Assembly (NCBI GenBank): GCA_015350385.1
Contig: WNKI01000001.1
Coordinates: 11,361,338-11,425,337 of the forward strand
Origin: Aculops lycopersici
Lineage: Eukaryota; Arthropoda; Arachnida; Trombidiformes; Eriophyidae
Reading direction: 5' to 3'
DNA length: 64,000 nt
The position numbers were made by a program, and so were the translations under genes. The notes below the pieces were generated by a model. That model was not told the DNA's origin, did not search any database, and saw nothing but the letters and a program-made list of their open reading frames with translations. Below, in pieces: positions 8,862-20,600 of this stretch. How positions within the stretch are numbered: the first letter of the stretch is position 1; the number at the start of each line of letters is the position of its first letter.

Positions 8862-10893
8862 ATGAGGAAAAAGTTTCCGTTAATTGGCTCAACGGATTTG
8901 GAGCAGCGTGATCACGATCAAGATAATTGCAAATGCACTTCTTTCAGCGTGGACTTTTGTGATGGCAGTCAACAAAATGACAACAACAACAACTACGACA
9001 GAAACAAAAGCAACTCAAACTCCAAAACTAGGATCTTGGACAAGACTAACATGCCAGCTCTTTATGGTTCATTTGAAAGCGACAAGAGTAGCCATTTGAC
9101 TAGATTAAGTGTTGAGCTTTCCACATACAACCATTATGGCGAATACAGGAAGCACTCGCTCCACAACAGTCCCATTTCAGTTGCGGATATTATTGGCAGC
9201 TTCGGGTGGTTCCAAATGTTTGTGCTCCTCTTCTCGGGTATTCGTGAGGCAACAGTTGGTTATGATGCAGTTGTAATGTCGATTATGTTGCAACCAGAGG
9301 AACATTTCCAATGTGTCGACCCATTGCCTCCCTCGAAGGACTATTTCCTTGGCCACCGAACGGAAGCAAATCAAACTTTCCATTGTTTCATGAACCAAAA
9401 TGGGCACACTTTAATGGACTCGCGCTCGAACAATCCGCTTAGATGCGAGTCGTGGGATTTTGCAAAGCAAAACTATGGCGCCTCCCTTACTGTCGACTGG
9501 CAGCTAGTTTGTCACCGCCATTGGCTGGGTGCTTTCATTGAAAGCGCCTACTTCTTGGGTTTAGTTGCCGGTAATTTGATTTGGGGTTTCAGCGCCGATA
9601 AGATTGGCCGCCGCAAGGCTTACCTAATATCGCATACAATTGCCGTCGTCTTTGGCTGGCTCTCTATGGTGGCACCAAACATTTGGCTCTTCTCCTTTTG
9701 TCGCTTTTGGGCCGCCTTTGGATCAATTGGCTACAACATAATCTATTCCATTCAAGTTGAACTGATTGGCACCAAGCACCGGGCTTTCAGCACAATCTTG
9801 AATCACATGGGCTGGGGTACTGGAGTGATAATGGTGCCCATTGTGGACCACTTGTTTAATACTCACACGGCCATCCTATCGGTTGCTCCAACGCTAACTT
9901 TAATACTGTAAGTTGTCCACTCGTGATAGTGATCTAGTAGATAGATTCATCTAGTTAGTCAACATCAATCTATTGAGACGTCATGAGCTAACCAAAAAAA
10001 ACCTAAACTAATCCCACAAATGCACATCAATTACTAGGTACCCGCTCGCCTTCTGGCTACCAGAATCTTCTCGTTGGCTCATGGCACAGGGACGATACGA
10101 CGAGGGAAAATTGGAGCTTATTAGGGCTGCAAAATTCAATGGTCGCCAGCACAATGAGGAGATGGAGAAAAAGTTGTCACGATTGGAGCAAAAGATCAGA
10201 TACGATAAGTTGGTGCAGGAAACTTTTGAGCGCCAACATGAACTCGAGGCAGCTCAAACGGGAATGGAGCGCAGGGCGTCCAGTCCCAAGAGCGTTAGGA
10301 GATTGATCTTTGAAAATCCAGAGCTACTAAGGGATACTATCATCCTTAGCTACATGGCCTTCGTCGGCCACCTGTTCTATTACCTGCTCACCATCAACTT
10401 TGGATACGTGAAAAACCTCTCAACGGATGCCAATTTTATCATTAGTGGCGCAGGCGAGTGGGTTAGCGTTGTGATTGGCGCAATTCTATTGAGATTTTGC
10501 TCGCGCAAAGCTTGCATGACCATCTTTTTAACCCTAATGACATGCTCCTTTGCCTTCCAGAGTTTGATCGATATAGATTTGATTCCATGGCTAGACAATC
10601 CAATATCTATCACGCTTAACAACGGAATTGGGACTCTCTCCTCACTACTACTGGTATTCGTAGCACTCATTGTAAACCAGGAAATTTTTCCCACTGTCAT
10701 TAGGCAAACAGGTAGCAGTTTGGTTAATACGGTTGGTGAGTCTGGTTCAACTCTTGCACCACTGGTCATCCAATTAGGTTTGCTGCTTGGCAGCTGGCAA
10801 GCGGATCTGCTCTATGCCACCCTCTGTTTGCTTGGTGTAATTTGTATTCAGTTCATCTCTCGAACCGACGATATTGAGCTACCTGACTCATAA
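8862..10893 (+). CDS. SLC22-family organic ion transporter (633 aa, two exons)
   Basis: Major facilitator superfamily carrier of the organic cation/anion/carnitine type (SLC22), a plasma-membrane transporter of small charged metabolites. Exons are 8862-9907 and 10038-10893. The 130-bp intron has donor CT|GTAAGT and acceptor TTACTAG, and joining restores the family motif PESSRWLM (usual PESPRWL). Other hallmarks: the N-terminal block after a ~100-residue polar extension (IIGSFGWFQMFVLLFSGI), the large extracellular loop after TM1 with several Cys, LTVDWQLVC, and the loop 2-3 signature GFSADKIGRRKAY at about residues 242-254. About twelve membrane segments are plausible. AATAAA at 11205-11210 is the likely polyadenylation signal. 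The 3' end converges with the ABHD gene. Substrate (cation, anion or carnitine-like) cannot be told from sequence alone. Confidence 0.92.
9908..10037 (+). other. intron of the SLC22 gene
   Basis: GTAAGT at the 5' end and TTACTAG at the 3' end, 130 bp, splitting a Leu codon after its second base. One of only two coding introns that can be demonstrated in this window. Confidence 0.9.
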
Positions 10894-11602
10894 AACGAAA
10901 AAATACTGTGAACTTCCAATCATAGCATATAATTAGTAGTCTTTAGTAAATGTAACAGCAACTGAATGTGCGTAGGAATCATGTAACATGATAACGTGAC
11001 GTACGATTCTGTGATATGACATCATCGATTCCAACGAAGAGTTGGTGGCTATGGTGATGGTATTTGTGGTGGATGGAGCATGTTTATTAATGAGCTTAAC
11101 GAGCGAGCGAGTCGACTAACAAAAGGTGGAACCGCAGCAAAAGCATCAAGTTAGATCAAGTTCATTGACAGGTGCAGTTGTCGACAACTGTTCTACAGTC
11201 AATCAATAAAGTCACATTTACAGTGCAATAGATCGGTGATAGATGAGTTCAATCTAATTGAAAAGTCAAATTGAGATGTGATATAATCTGTGCAATAATA
11301 ATAATCATTAGTGGTACTGGCAATGCGAATAGATGTTGTGATAGTCTGTTTTAAAATCGCACTAGTTTGTGGTGTATATAGGAGTTCAGGTTCATTGTAG
11401 TAGTAGTAATATTAGTAATAATAATAATATGGCAAATAAACTTGTTGATTCTGTATATTTGGTCATCACAAAATCCCTAGTAATCTTCTCTATCCTATCT
11501 ATCTCTAGATAGGATAAGAATCTTTGACTGTTTCATCTTCCTCTCTTTCTGTCTAACGTAAACTTGTATCCCCTGTGTTTAAAGATTTTCGTCGCTTTAC
11601 TT
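10894..11602. other. convergent intergenic region SLC22/ABHD
   Basis: Holds the 3' ends of two convergent genes: AATAAA for SLC22 at 11205-11210, and a 16-bp perfect palindrome at 11175-11190 (CAGTTGTC and complement) just before it. A hairpin lies at 11491-11516 with 11-bp arms (TATCCTATCTA and complement) around a 4-nt loop. A TAGTAGTAATAATAAT-type repeat runs around 11398-11430. No coding sequence seen. Confidence 0.6.
11491..11516. repeat. 11-bp inverted repeat with 4-nt loop
   Basis: TATCCTATCTA at 11491-11501, loop TCTC, exact reverse complement at 11506-11516. It sits about 85 bp beyond the ABHD stop codon between convergent genes, so it could form a 3'-end hairpin on either transcript. 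Confidence 0.8.
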
Positions 11603-12838
11603 TCAGGATTCGGATGGTTTGGCAAGATCCCGCGGTGAGTCCGTTTCTAGCATTAGCTTGAGATACTGTTCAATCAACCGGTCGCCCCAATAAGGAACCG
11701 ATGGGCGCCAGCCGTCCATAAAACCGAGGTGGCCACCACGTGACGTCACCACAAAGGCCATTGAATCGCTTAGCTTATCTAGAGGCAAATACTCATAAGG
11801 TGAAAACATATCATCGCCCGAGTTCAGGGCTAGAGTTGGGACTCGAATCTTGTGAATACGATCATTGTTTGTTGAATCCTTGAAGTAATCCTCCGGATCG
11901 GCATAGCCCCACATTGGACAGGTAAAATACTTATCAAGCTCACGGAACGAGGTTGCCTCTCTCAATTTGTCCCATTGAACAGGTTTGTCAGTTGTCTCAA
12001 GCATCTCCTTGTCCGACCACAACACATCCACCAGGGCCTTTGTCATGACCTTTGCTATGAATCGATGCAAATAACCTGTTTCCATATTCTTAGTTCCATT
12101 AACGAGATCATAGTTTGCCGATACCAACAGGGCGGCGTCAACTTTGGCATCTTCGCCTCGCTCGGCTAGATATCTGGTTAGCACCATGCCGCCCATACTA
12201 AAACCAGAGGCCACAATCTTGGACTTTGGGTTACGGTCCCTGACATAATTAATGGCCAACTCGAGGTCGTCAAAGTTTGCAGCACAATAAATCTTGGGTG
12301 TCCTCAACTTGGTACCTCCCCTACCACGATTATTGAACGAAACCACTCGGTAGCCCATGCGCTTTGCTGCTGGAACAAGGTACCTAAGATACTCACTTTG
12401 GCTGTCGCCAATGAGACCTGGAAACATGATCGCAACAGGCGATGGTTGACCGTCAACCTCAGTCGATGGCGAAGCCTCAAACCAATCCAATGATACCATT
12501 CCACCATCTGGAGTTGGTAGTAGCTCACGGGTGTAGCGCATCTCTTCAATACGTGTCCTTAGGAGGGACGGTACCACAGTTTGTAGCAAGGAGGAACCGG
12601 CCCACCAAGTGGGTGCAAACGTCTCATTTAAAATGGGCAGCTTCTCATTGATGAATCGGCCGAATCTACTGTTGGACGTATATCTAACCTCAGGTTTCTG
12701 TTGGTTGTTAGTTCGTTGTTGTAGAGATGCAGTTCGGATTGGAGTTTGTGGTGGAGTGTCAATAAGAGATTGCGGATTTAGGGGTCGTTGCGATGAGGTC
12801 GACGAGGGAGTCGGTGGTGCATTTTCCAATGGTGACAT
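11603..12838 (-). CDS. ABHD1/3-type alpha/beta hydrolase (411 aa)
   Basis: Member of the AB_hydrolase_4 group (ABHD1/ABHD2/ABHD3/ABHD15; yeast Eht1/Imo32 relatives), serine hydrolases acting on lipids and esters; vertebrate ABHD3 cleaves medium-chain and oxidised phosphatidylcholines. Visible features: MFPGLIGDSQSEYLRYLV (oxyanion region), SFNNRGRGGT, the nucleophile elbow GFSMGG with Ser214, GDDMFSP with the presumed Asp, and GGHLGFMDGW with the His near residue 372. The first ~60 residues are Pro/Thr/Gln-rich and show no obvious membrane anchor, unlike vertebrate ABHD1/3, which begin with a transmembrane segment. TWWAGSSLLQT after the tail matches the family's start of homology. Single exon; ATG confirmed at 12836-12838. 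Whether ABHD1 or ABHD3 is the closer orthologue is undecided. Confidence 0.9.
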   Translation of the reverse strand: MSPLENAPPTPSSTSSQRPLNPQSLIDTPPQTPIRTASLQQRTNNQQKPEVRYTSNSRFGRFINEKLPILNETFAPTWWAGSSLLQTVVPSLLRTRIEEMRYTRELLPTPDGGMVSLDWFEASPSTEVDGQPSPVAIMFPGLIGDSQSEYLRYLVPAAKRMGYRVVSFNNRGRGGTKLRTPKIYCAANFDDLELAINYVRDRNPKSKIVASGFSMGGMVLTRYLAERGEDAKVDAALLVSANYDLVNGTKNMETGYLHRFIAKVMTKALVDVLWSDKEMLETTDKPVQWDKLREATSFRELDKYFTCPMWGYADPEDYFKDSTNNDRIHKIRVPTLALNSGDDMFSPYEYLPLDKLSDSMAFVVTSRGGHLGFMDGWRPSVPYWGDRLIEQYLKLMLETDSPRDLAKPSES

Positions 12839-14052
12839 GGTTTTTGTTTTGGTTAATAATAAAAAAATTCAATGATGGTCAGTGGTAATATATAATAATA
12901 TCAGGTAAGAACAGTTAAGGTTATTGTTTGTTATTGTTATTCCAGGTTGTAGGATGAAAAGATAGGTTTAAGAGATTACAGGTTAGAGGGTTGAATCTCA
13001 AGTTAGGGGGTGGTTGTTGTGACCACGAGGGTGGCAGCTTGCAAGTATCAATAGGATTGATTAAGTGTGATTATGGCTAATTATATTGCATAATTTAATA
13101 AAAAATTTACAATCGCGTCTCAGCTCTAAATCAAGAACTCAACTGGTCAATCTATTGTACTGAGAGGAGAACATTACCGATGACATAACTCTAAAAAAAT
13201 AGATCACGTAACCACCTACCAGCGCACTAAAGCCGCCAATCATGAGTGCGAACGCGTAAGACCTAAAGATCATTGATAGATATTGGTAGGGAAATAGTTG
13301 CTCTTTTGAGATATTCTACTGCTACTAATAACACTACTTCTAGTTGATGGTTTGTTTCTCCAATAATGGTATGTTTGAACAACCAATACAACTACTGGTG
13401 AATCCCTTTCGCTCGTGTCACTTTCTTCTCATTCTTTTTGAATATATGGTCGGCTTCAGCAATTGAGCCAGTGGTTCTGGACAACTTATGAGTTGGGGAA
13501 TAATTTAAGCTGGTGGGCACGGAACAAACTGGCGAGGGTTAATATTGATAAGATCTAGAGTAAATTGCAATAAAGTTGCCGGTTGTAGGGAAAAATCTAT
13601 CGTATTGATGCATTTGTCTGCAATGGACAAATGCAGCGGCAGCGTTAACCACGACAACAACAACAACAACAAAGCGGCACGACATGTGCAATTTTGTGCG
13701 TGAAATTGGCTATGAGTGAACGCGTGATGTTGAGCCAAGTAAAGGCAAGCGCGCCGTTGTACCTTCGGCGTGTTGCACCATGTGGGCGCGTCTTGAGCTT
13801 GCCAAGAGCTTGCCAGAATAACAGGTTGCTCTTGACACTTTGTTAGCTGGTGAACGCTAGCAATAACTTTTTAGCTGACCAATTGAGATAATGTACATAT
13901 TCTATTTACGACGCAGACAAGGCAATCGACCCCAAGAATTTTAGCGCATCAAGCTCAAAGAATGTCTTGATTTTTATAATATATAATCTTACACCAGCAC
14001 CAACAATCTCAGCTGTGATATCAACTAGAGGGAGTATAAACTAAACGACAAA
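12839..14052. other. intergenic region between divergent ABHD and 198-aa genes
   Basis: 1.2 kb with no recognisable coding sequence. AT-rich near 12880-12900 (possible weak TATA for the ABHD gene on the minus strand), a short CAA repeat near 13650-13672, and an AT-rich TATA-like stretch at 13974-13986 serving the downstream + strand gene. Confidence 0.5.
13974..13986 (+). promoter_or_regulatory. TATA-like element of the 198-aa gene
   Basis: TTTATAATATATAATC lies about 70-80 bp upstream of the ATG at 14053, leaving room for a short leader. Position and sequence fit a core promoter; not proven. Confidence 0.35.
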
Positions 14053-14649
14053 ATGCCTTCTTGTCCTGAGCTGCCAAACTTCACCAAGGAATGCGATGAC
14101 AAAATCGTTGACTTCATAACAGACGCCACAAATTGCATCTATGCCGAGCTTTCCCAAATTGTACTCAGCGAGCCACCAGAGGATGATGATTACATGGAGA
14201 AGATTCTTAATCTTGAATTCAGAGCACTAGTGATGAGAGAGGAATCAGATAGCAATCTTAGAATTGACAAGGCAATAACAAGACTTGTTGAGAGGACATT
14301 CGAGGATGCAGTGCCCGAGCGACAATATAAGTTTCTCTTTGCAAATTTGATGGTTAGAATAATTGAAAGAGAGCTAAGTAGACCCTCGAGGGCATTACAA
14401 TCTGTTCGACGGATGCCAAATTTAGTAAACCATGCAACGACTGCCAGGTACGTGCAAGAATTTGTTCTATACAAACAGGTGCGCATGAGACATTTCGAGG
14501 GAATTTTGCATAACTTTGATCGAGTTGCCGCTGATCTAAAAGTGGATAAAAGCGAACAGCCATTCAAGAATTGGCACGATTACATGGAACTAATGTCCAA
14601 GGTGAGAGTTTACCTAAACGACTGCTTGGCATGCTATGCAAATGCTTAA
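14053..14649 (+). CDS. unrecognised 198-aa helical protein
   Basis: Complete single-exon frame from ATG (context CAAAATGCC) to TAA, followed by AATAAA at 14693-14698, with a TATA-like element upstream. It therefore looks like a real, independent gene. I do not recognise the family. The protein is soluble, without signal peptide or membrane segment. It appears almost all alpha-helical, with amphipathic stretches rich in Glu, Asp, Arg and Leu (for example ITRLVERTFEDAVPE and LMVRIIERELSRPSRAL). A few Cys are scattered (CPEL, KECDD, TNCIY, DCLACY). The C-terminal helix ends CLACYANA. It lies 0.5 kb upstream of the UPRT homologue on the same strand, with its own polyadenylation signal between. 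Could be a fast-evolving lineage-specific gene. Confidence 0.7.
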   Translation: MPSCPELPNFTKECDDKIVDFITDATNCIYAELSQIVLSEPPEDDDYMEKILNLEFRALVMREESDSNLRIDKAITRLVERTFEDAVPERQYKFLFANLMVRIIERELSRPSRALQSVRRMPNLVNHATTARYVQEFVLYKQVRMRHFEGILHNFDRVAADLKVDKSEQPFKNWHDYMELMSKVRVYLNDCLACYANA

Positions 14650-15133
14650 AGACCTCCACGGATATATATCTACCTCATAGCTTCACAAATCAAATAAACT
14701 CACAAACCGACTGCCTCAACAGCTATCATCATGTGTATCATTAGGACAACTTGTTTGATCGGTCCAAACACTAAGATTGTAGTTTGAACTTGAGTCGGGC
14801 TGATTGTCGTATGCGTCTTCAACAACCAAGCGCTCGCTAGCTTGCCAAGTAAACCTGCAGTTGCGCACAGCTGCACGGATTATGTAACTCGCATAGGGTA
14901 TTTGTTGCGGTAAATGCGTGTGTGTTTGTGTGCAGCAGTAGTTCTGGCGATGATCGCATAGCAGCCGCAACTGGCACGCCCCATTGTGTTTACTAGCTAT
15001 TTGTTTTGTCCACTGGTATTTATCCAGCATCATAACAAAACTGTTCTATTTCCCTCATGATATATCTAGCGAGAAAAAGAATAATGCAAAACTTCCTTAT
15101 CACTCAATGATTAGATGATTGAACGGAACCAAA
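14650..15133. other. intergenic region between the 198-aa gene and the UPRT homologue
   Basis: Holds the polyadenylation signal AATAAA at 14693-14698 and the presumed promoter/leader of the next gene. A 105-codon minus-strand ORF with an ATG (14716-15033) lies here but resembles nothing I know, so it is not called. Confidence 0.4.
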
Positions 15134-16141
15134 ATGCCCGAGGATCAGAGTGACGAGCTACCAACCGAGACCACGACAAGCAGTGGCCACACCTCAGCCA
15201 CAAATGGCGACCATCATAGCGACCACAATGATATCACTACAAACCACTCACATTCAACACTTGAAAACTCATTCAGCCAGCAGCCCTTGCAATCCGGAGA
15301 GCATAGAGCCAATCAGATAAGCAATAGCCAACCGATGGAATCAACTCAGCAAGTTGGTTCACCGAGTAGAACTCAATCATCGGCAGCAGCATCAGCTACA
15401 ACAAACGCCACAACTACAACAACAAGCAATCAGCCATCTCCGAGTCACAACATATCGAGTCGCCCACAGTCGAGTGCAATAAACTCGGTGGCTTCAATGC
15501 ATTCGTTGCATCCGCAACTAGACCTAAAGTTAAACGAACGTTTCATGTTGATGCCGCTAAATGATCAGATTCGAGAACTGCAAACTGTAATCAGGGATAA
15601 GGAGACTTCTCGAGGAGATTTCAAGTTCTATGCCGACCGACTGATCAGGTTGGTCGTCGAGGAGGGACTTAATCAGTTGCCCATAGAGAAGATCGACGTC
15701 ATGACGCCAACTGGTCACATATTTAAAGGTATCCGATATTTGAAGGGAAATTGCGGAGTTTCTATCGTGAGATCAGGTGAATCCATGGAGCAGGGACTTC
15801 GAGATTGTTGCCGATCAATTCGCATTGGAAAGATTCTTATAGAAAGCGACGAGAACAACCAAGCAAGAGTCTTGTACGCAAAATTTCCACCCGATATTGC
15901 AGAGCGCAAAATTTTGTTACTATATCCAATCATGTCAACTGGCTTGGCAGTCATCGAGTCGGTGAAGGTTTTGCTCAATCATGGAGTGAAGGAGGAGAAT
16001 TTGATTTTGTTGAATTTGTTCAGCTCACCTCGTGGCGCAAGGTTGATCAGTCGAACCTTTGCTAAGATGTCGGTTCTAACCTCAGACATTAATCCAGTTT
16101 GCCCAAATCACTTTGGCCAACGTTACTTTGGTACAGATTGA
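15134..16141 (+). CDS. UPRT: uracil phosphoribosyltransferase homologue (335 aa)
   Basis: Homologue of the animal UPRT family, related to the pyrimidine-salvage enzyme making UMP from uracil and PRPP. Animal members lack several catalytic residues and their activity is doubtful. The first ATG is at 15134; an in-frame TTG upstream is not used. Residues 1-130 are Ser/Thr/Gln/Asn-rich and disordered. The domain follows: LMPLNDQIRELQTVIRD, the RGDFKFYADRLIRLVVEEGLN helix, GVSIVRSGESMEQGL, RIGKILI, AKFPPDI, and the PRPP-loop position reading LYPIMSTGLA. Active microbial enzymes have DPMLATGGS there; the Asp and the second Gly are missing. The end, NHFGQRYFGTD, replaces the usual GDAGDR-type uracil-binding loop, as in vertebrate UPRT. 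AATAAA at 16215-16220. Single exon. Confidence 0.9.
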   Translation: MPEDQSDELPTETTTSSGHTSATNGDHHSDHNDITTNHSHSTLENSFSQQPLQSGEHRANQISNSQPMESTQQVGSPSRTQSSAAASATTNATTTTTSNQPSPSHNISSRPQSSAINSVASMHSLHPQLDLKLNERFMLMPLNDQIRELQTVIRDKETSRGDFKFYADRLIRLVVEEGLNQLPIEKIDVMTPTGHIFKGIRYLKGNCGVSIVRSGESMEQGLRDCCRSIRIGKILIESDENNQARVLYAKFPPDIAERKILLLYPIMSTGLAVIESVKVLLNHGVKEENLILLNLFSSPRGARLISRTFAKMSVLTSDINPVCPNHFGQRYFGTD

Positions 16142-17672
16142 TGATGCATTCGATACTTTACGAACATCACCATCTCAATCAGTATTTTTTACCCCCGTAA
16201 TTCTCCAAGTGTACAATAAACACCATTCATCTCGATGGCGACGACGATCACCTAGATAGCAGGGGCCAAATAGAGCAGTCTCCATTTGTACGTGTAACAT
16301 GGTGCCAGATGGATGTTGCGTTGATAAATAACAATTAAAAGTTTCTTCCACATCTGGTCGTATCCAATGACAATGATCTCTCTAAAGAGTCATCGCTATC
16401 TTTGTTAACTTGTTTGCTCAGGGATGACTATTCGGCATAATATTTAATGTTCTATGCGACGTTGAAGCAACCATTGTTTATGTGAAACAAATAGCAAGCT
16501 GCTGTCTTTGTGTTGACGGAAAAGTTGCAACAGTTTTGGTATGATATTTTTGCGTCTTGATAACTGTGCCACTTTGACAGTGACGAGGACAGATCATTAG
16601 AAGAATAGCAGTCGTGATGGAAGTTGTTCATGTTGTTTGTAGTGGGCTTCACTTCGATTGTAATAATGATCGATAGGTGCAACTGCCATGTCGATATTAT
16701 CAACATCTAAGGCAACAACTACACACATGTAGGGTCAGATGCATGGTGATGTGGTGCAGAAAATAGATTGTAGAACAAGTTGCTCTCGAGGATCCACTTA
16801 CTTTTATGCGATTCACGAGATGTGGGCGCACTAATATTTGCAAAGCATGTGATTTCGCTCCAGCGATTCTATTTCATTTCGGCCGGCAAAAGTCAGAGAC
16901 AAGCAAAGGCAGCTCAATGACTCATGTGGGCGGCTTCGTGTTCGCTGGCGGACGTTGTCGGCCGCAGACTGCGCGACCACAGCTGTGCTCTGGTTGTTCC
17001 AAAACTGCATGCCCAGTTTTGCGAAAAATCGAACGCATTTTCAACACGCACAATATGCACGCCCAGTGTAGCAGTTGTGGTGCATGCACTCCGTCCGTAT
17101 GGCGAACGGATTACAATTCGCACATCACTCGACTTCTCTCTCTATCGCTCTCCCGCTTTGCTTGCTCCCTGTGCTCCGATTTGTCGTCGCTGCAAGAAAA
17201 CTCTATAACCGATGGCGAAACGAGGGTCAGCAACAAATATTCCATCTCCAACTTCTATCATCTATAACTAATATTGCAATGTCTTGATGCTACGGAGGAT
17301 TATTAATATTTAACACCATCAAGGTAACCAAAAGAAATGATGTTCAGCTTGATATTCGTCAGTTGCCAATAGCAAATTTAACAATTAACACAAATAAGCA
17401 ACTACTTCATTGCAACCTCATCACTCTATTGTGGTGCATATCCTTTCATAGGCTAAGACCCAGTCGGTTTGTTGGTTGGTTATTATTTACACTATCCTAT
17501 CACATTGTGTCAACAACCGCAAGTTGTCAGCTGGTCGCCGGCGTTTAGTCAATCATTTGAGAATTCTCATAACACAAACAGGAATTGTTTCTTGCAAATC
17601 TACTACTGATCCTTTCATCTACTCCTGTACTCTAGGCGAAGCAAAGAGGCTCGTCAGAACTCATAAATCATC
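16142..17672. other. intergenic region upstream of dynein heavy chain
   Basis: 1.5 kb: the UPRT 3' end (AATAAA 16215-16220) followed by the presumed promoter and 5' leader of the dynein gene. A CpG-richer block lies at 16800-17200. ORFs here are short, overlap on both strands and match no known family. Confidence 0.4.
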
Positions 17673-20600
17673 ATGTTGGCCACCGAGGATATTGTTCCGC
17701 CAAATTTGTCCGGCGGACCCTCGAGTCAGCCGACAATCAACTATGTCGATATGGAAAAAGTTCTCAACTATATCTGTCGTTCGGTTGTCTCACTATTGGA
17801 AACTGACGACGATAACAACTCTCTAGGCCGAATTCTAAGAGAGCAAAGTTCCAAAGATTTAATCTCGCGTTTTATTAGCGACCCTCAGCTTAGGTCCCTT
17901 CTAGTACGTAGATATTCACGAAACGAAGAGGCCGATGAAACTGACACAACGGACCCAACTCAAACAAGTATGGATTGCGATTGTGTCTACGAGCTGACAG
18001 GTGATATTCAATTTGGAAACTCTAGAGCCGCTTCGGTTGTCTTCGTCAAGCAAACCCCATATTTGGAAGCCGACAAGCATATGTCCAGACAAATTCGTGT
18101 CCTAACTCTTAGTGATAAAGAACCCTATCAAACTTTACACTCTTATGTCAGCTCTGCTGTCGCACCTTACTTCAAGTCATACGTGAAGGAATCTGGAAGA
18201 GCAGAGCGAGATGGCGACAAGATGGCTCCGAATGTTGAAAAGAAGATCGCGGAACTCGAGATGGGCTTGTTGCATCTTCAACAGAACATTGACATCCCCG
18301 ACATCACACTACCCATCAATCCAATTGTCATCCAGACAATGAAGAGATGCCAAGAGCAAGACAATCGTCTAGCAACCGTCAACGACTTTGGTGATAAGGT
18401 AGAGGATTCTTCATTCTTGAATCAACTCCAAAATGGTGTCAACAGATGGATTAGAGAAATTCAACGAGTAACTAAGTTCGAACGAGATCCCTCATCAGGA
18501 TCCGCTCTACAAGAAATAAGTTTTTGGCTCAACCTAGAACGTGCTCTCCTGCGTATTCAAGAAAAACGAGAAAGTCCTGAGGTTAGACTCACTCTGGATA
18601 TCCTCAAGAAAGGTAAGCGTTTCCACGCAACGGTAAGTTTCGATGCCGATACTCAGCTCAAAGAGGCTCTCGCGAAGGTGAACGATTATAATCCCCTGAT
18701 GAAAGATTTTCCTATGGATGATTTGCTGTCGGCTACAGACTTAGACAAGCTCAGCACCGCATTGTTGGGTATATTCAACCATCTGAGAAAGATTCGTAAT
18801 ACCAAATATCCGTTAGAACGTGCATTGAAGTTGATGGAGGCCATATCGAGAGACTTGACTGGACAGTTATTAAAAGTTCTTGGCACGAGGCGCTTGATGC
18901 ATATACCATTCGTGGAGTTTGAACGTGTCATTGCATCATGTACTAAGGTATTCACAACATGGGAGAATGGCTATGATCAACTAACAGGTCTATTACGAGA
19001 GATGGTCAAGAAGCAGAGAGAGGGTAGAATCAAATTATCATGGAGAGTCAATCTAGCCCACAAAAGACTCCAGCAAAGGATGGAAAACATGAAGAGCTTC
19101 CGCCAGCAACACGAACAATTAAGGAAGGTCATCACAGTTGTCCTAGGTCCAACTGGAGGCTCTCGTTCCAAGGACAGAGTTGATGATGGCTTTGTTAGTT
19201 CCTCCCTCAACAACACCTCGGAGATAGGTGCAAGTGGATCACTAGACTTCGCAGATGGCACAATGATTAGAGAGGTGGACTCGGCTTATGAACTGGTCAA
19301 AGAAATCGATGCTTGTGATATCAGCAAAGAGGGCACAGATGCCTGGGATGCTGCACAAGCCAGATATGAGGAGCGGATCGATCGAGTCGAGTCGTGCATC
19401 ACAGCGAGACTTCGTGATCAATTAGGAACAGCCAAGAGTGCTAACGAGATGTTCAGAATCTTCAGTCGTTACAATGTATTATTTGTTCGACCTAGAATCA
19501 AGGGTGCAATACGTGAATACCAAACTCAGCTCATTCAACGTGTGAAGGATGATATTGAAACTCTACACGAGAACTTCAAGATAAAGTCCGTTCATTACCA
19601 TCAGTCGAAGACTGCGTTGATGGGTAGAGTCCGAGATATTCCACCAACTTCTGGTCTCATAATTTGGACAAAGCAAATTGAGCGCCAGCTTCTCGTTTAC
19701 ATGAAGCGTGTAGGAGATATCCTAGGTGAGGGTTGGGAGAATCATCTCGAGGGACAAAAATTGAGTCAAGATGCCGACAAGTTCCGTCTCAAATTAGATA
19801 CTCAAGCGATATTTGATGAATGGGTTGCCCTAGTCACTCAGCGTCATCTCAAAGCAACTGATGCAAATAAGCAATCACCTATACCTCTATTCGCGATCGA
19901 GAGCTGTCGGGCCAAGTCAGGGAATGAAAATATCCTCAAGCTTCGAGTCAACTTTATGCCCGAAGTCATTACACTTGCCAAAGAAGTTCGCCATCTTCGC
20001 GCATTATCATTCAGAGTTCCTTTGCAAATATTGAACAAAGCGCATCAAGCCAATCAACTATACCCATCTGCGATGTCTCTTATTGAATCACTTAAGTCGT
20101 ATGAAAGAACCTGTGAAAAGCTAGAAGACAAGTCATCTACCAAGCAACTTGTTGCTAAGATGAAACGAGAGGTTCAAGACCAAATCGCAGAAGGTATTGG
20201 ACTCGTTTGGGACTCATACAAAGTTGAAAACTACGTCCAAAGCTTTTCTAAAATAATCTACAATTTTGAGGACCAAGTAGATGAGCTACTTGCCATCACT
20301 GAGAAAGTGGAGATACTTGTCGAAAGTTTAAGCTCGTGTGCTTACTCACACTCAGTGTTTTCAGAGATACTAACCAAAATCCAAAATGCTGTCGATGATC
20401 TTAGTCTGCATCAATATTCGAATTTAGGTAAATGGGTGCAAGAACTCGATCAAAGAATCGAGAGCAAACTAGCTGCCAGACTTCAAGCAGGCGTCGACGC
20501 CTGGACTCACGCTCTTGAGGGTACAAAAAACGACGATGACCAAGATCAGCCAACTAGATTAAAGCTAGGTGGTGACCCGAAAATCAATGAACTTGTTCAC

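Noticed and set aside
13505..13738. Possible small secreted peptide (hydrophobic Leu run) on the minus strand
   Set aside because: Starts with TTG; the Leu run is the reading of a CAA repeat on the other strand.
14716..15033. 105-codon minus-strand ORF with ATG upstream of UPRT
   Set aside because: No family resemblance and no promoter or polyadenylation support; the acidic C-terminus alone is not enough.
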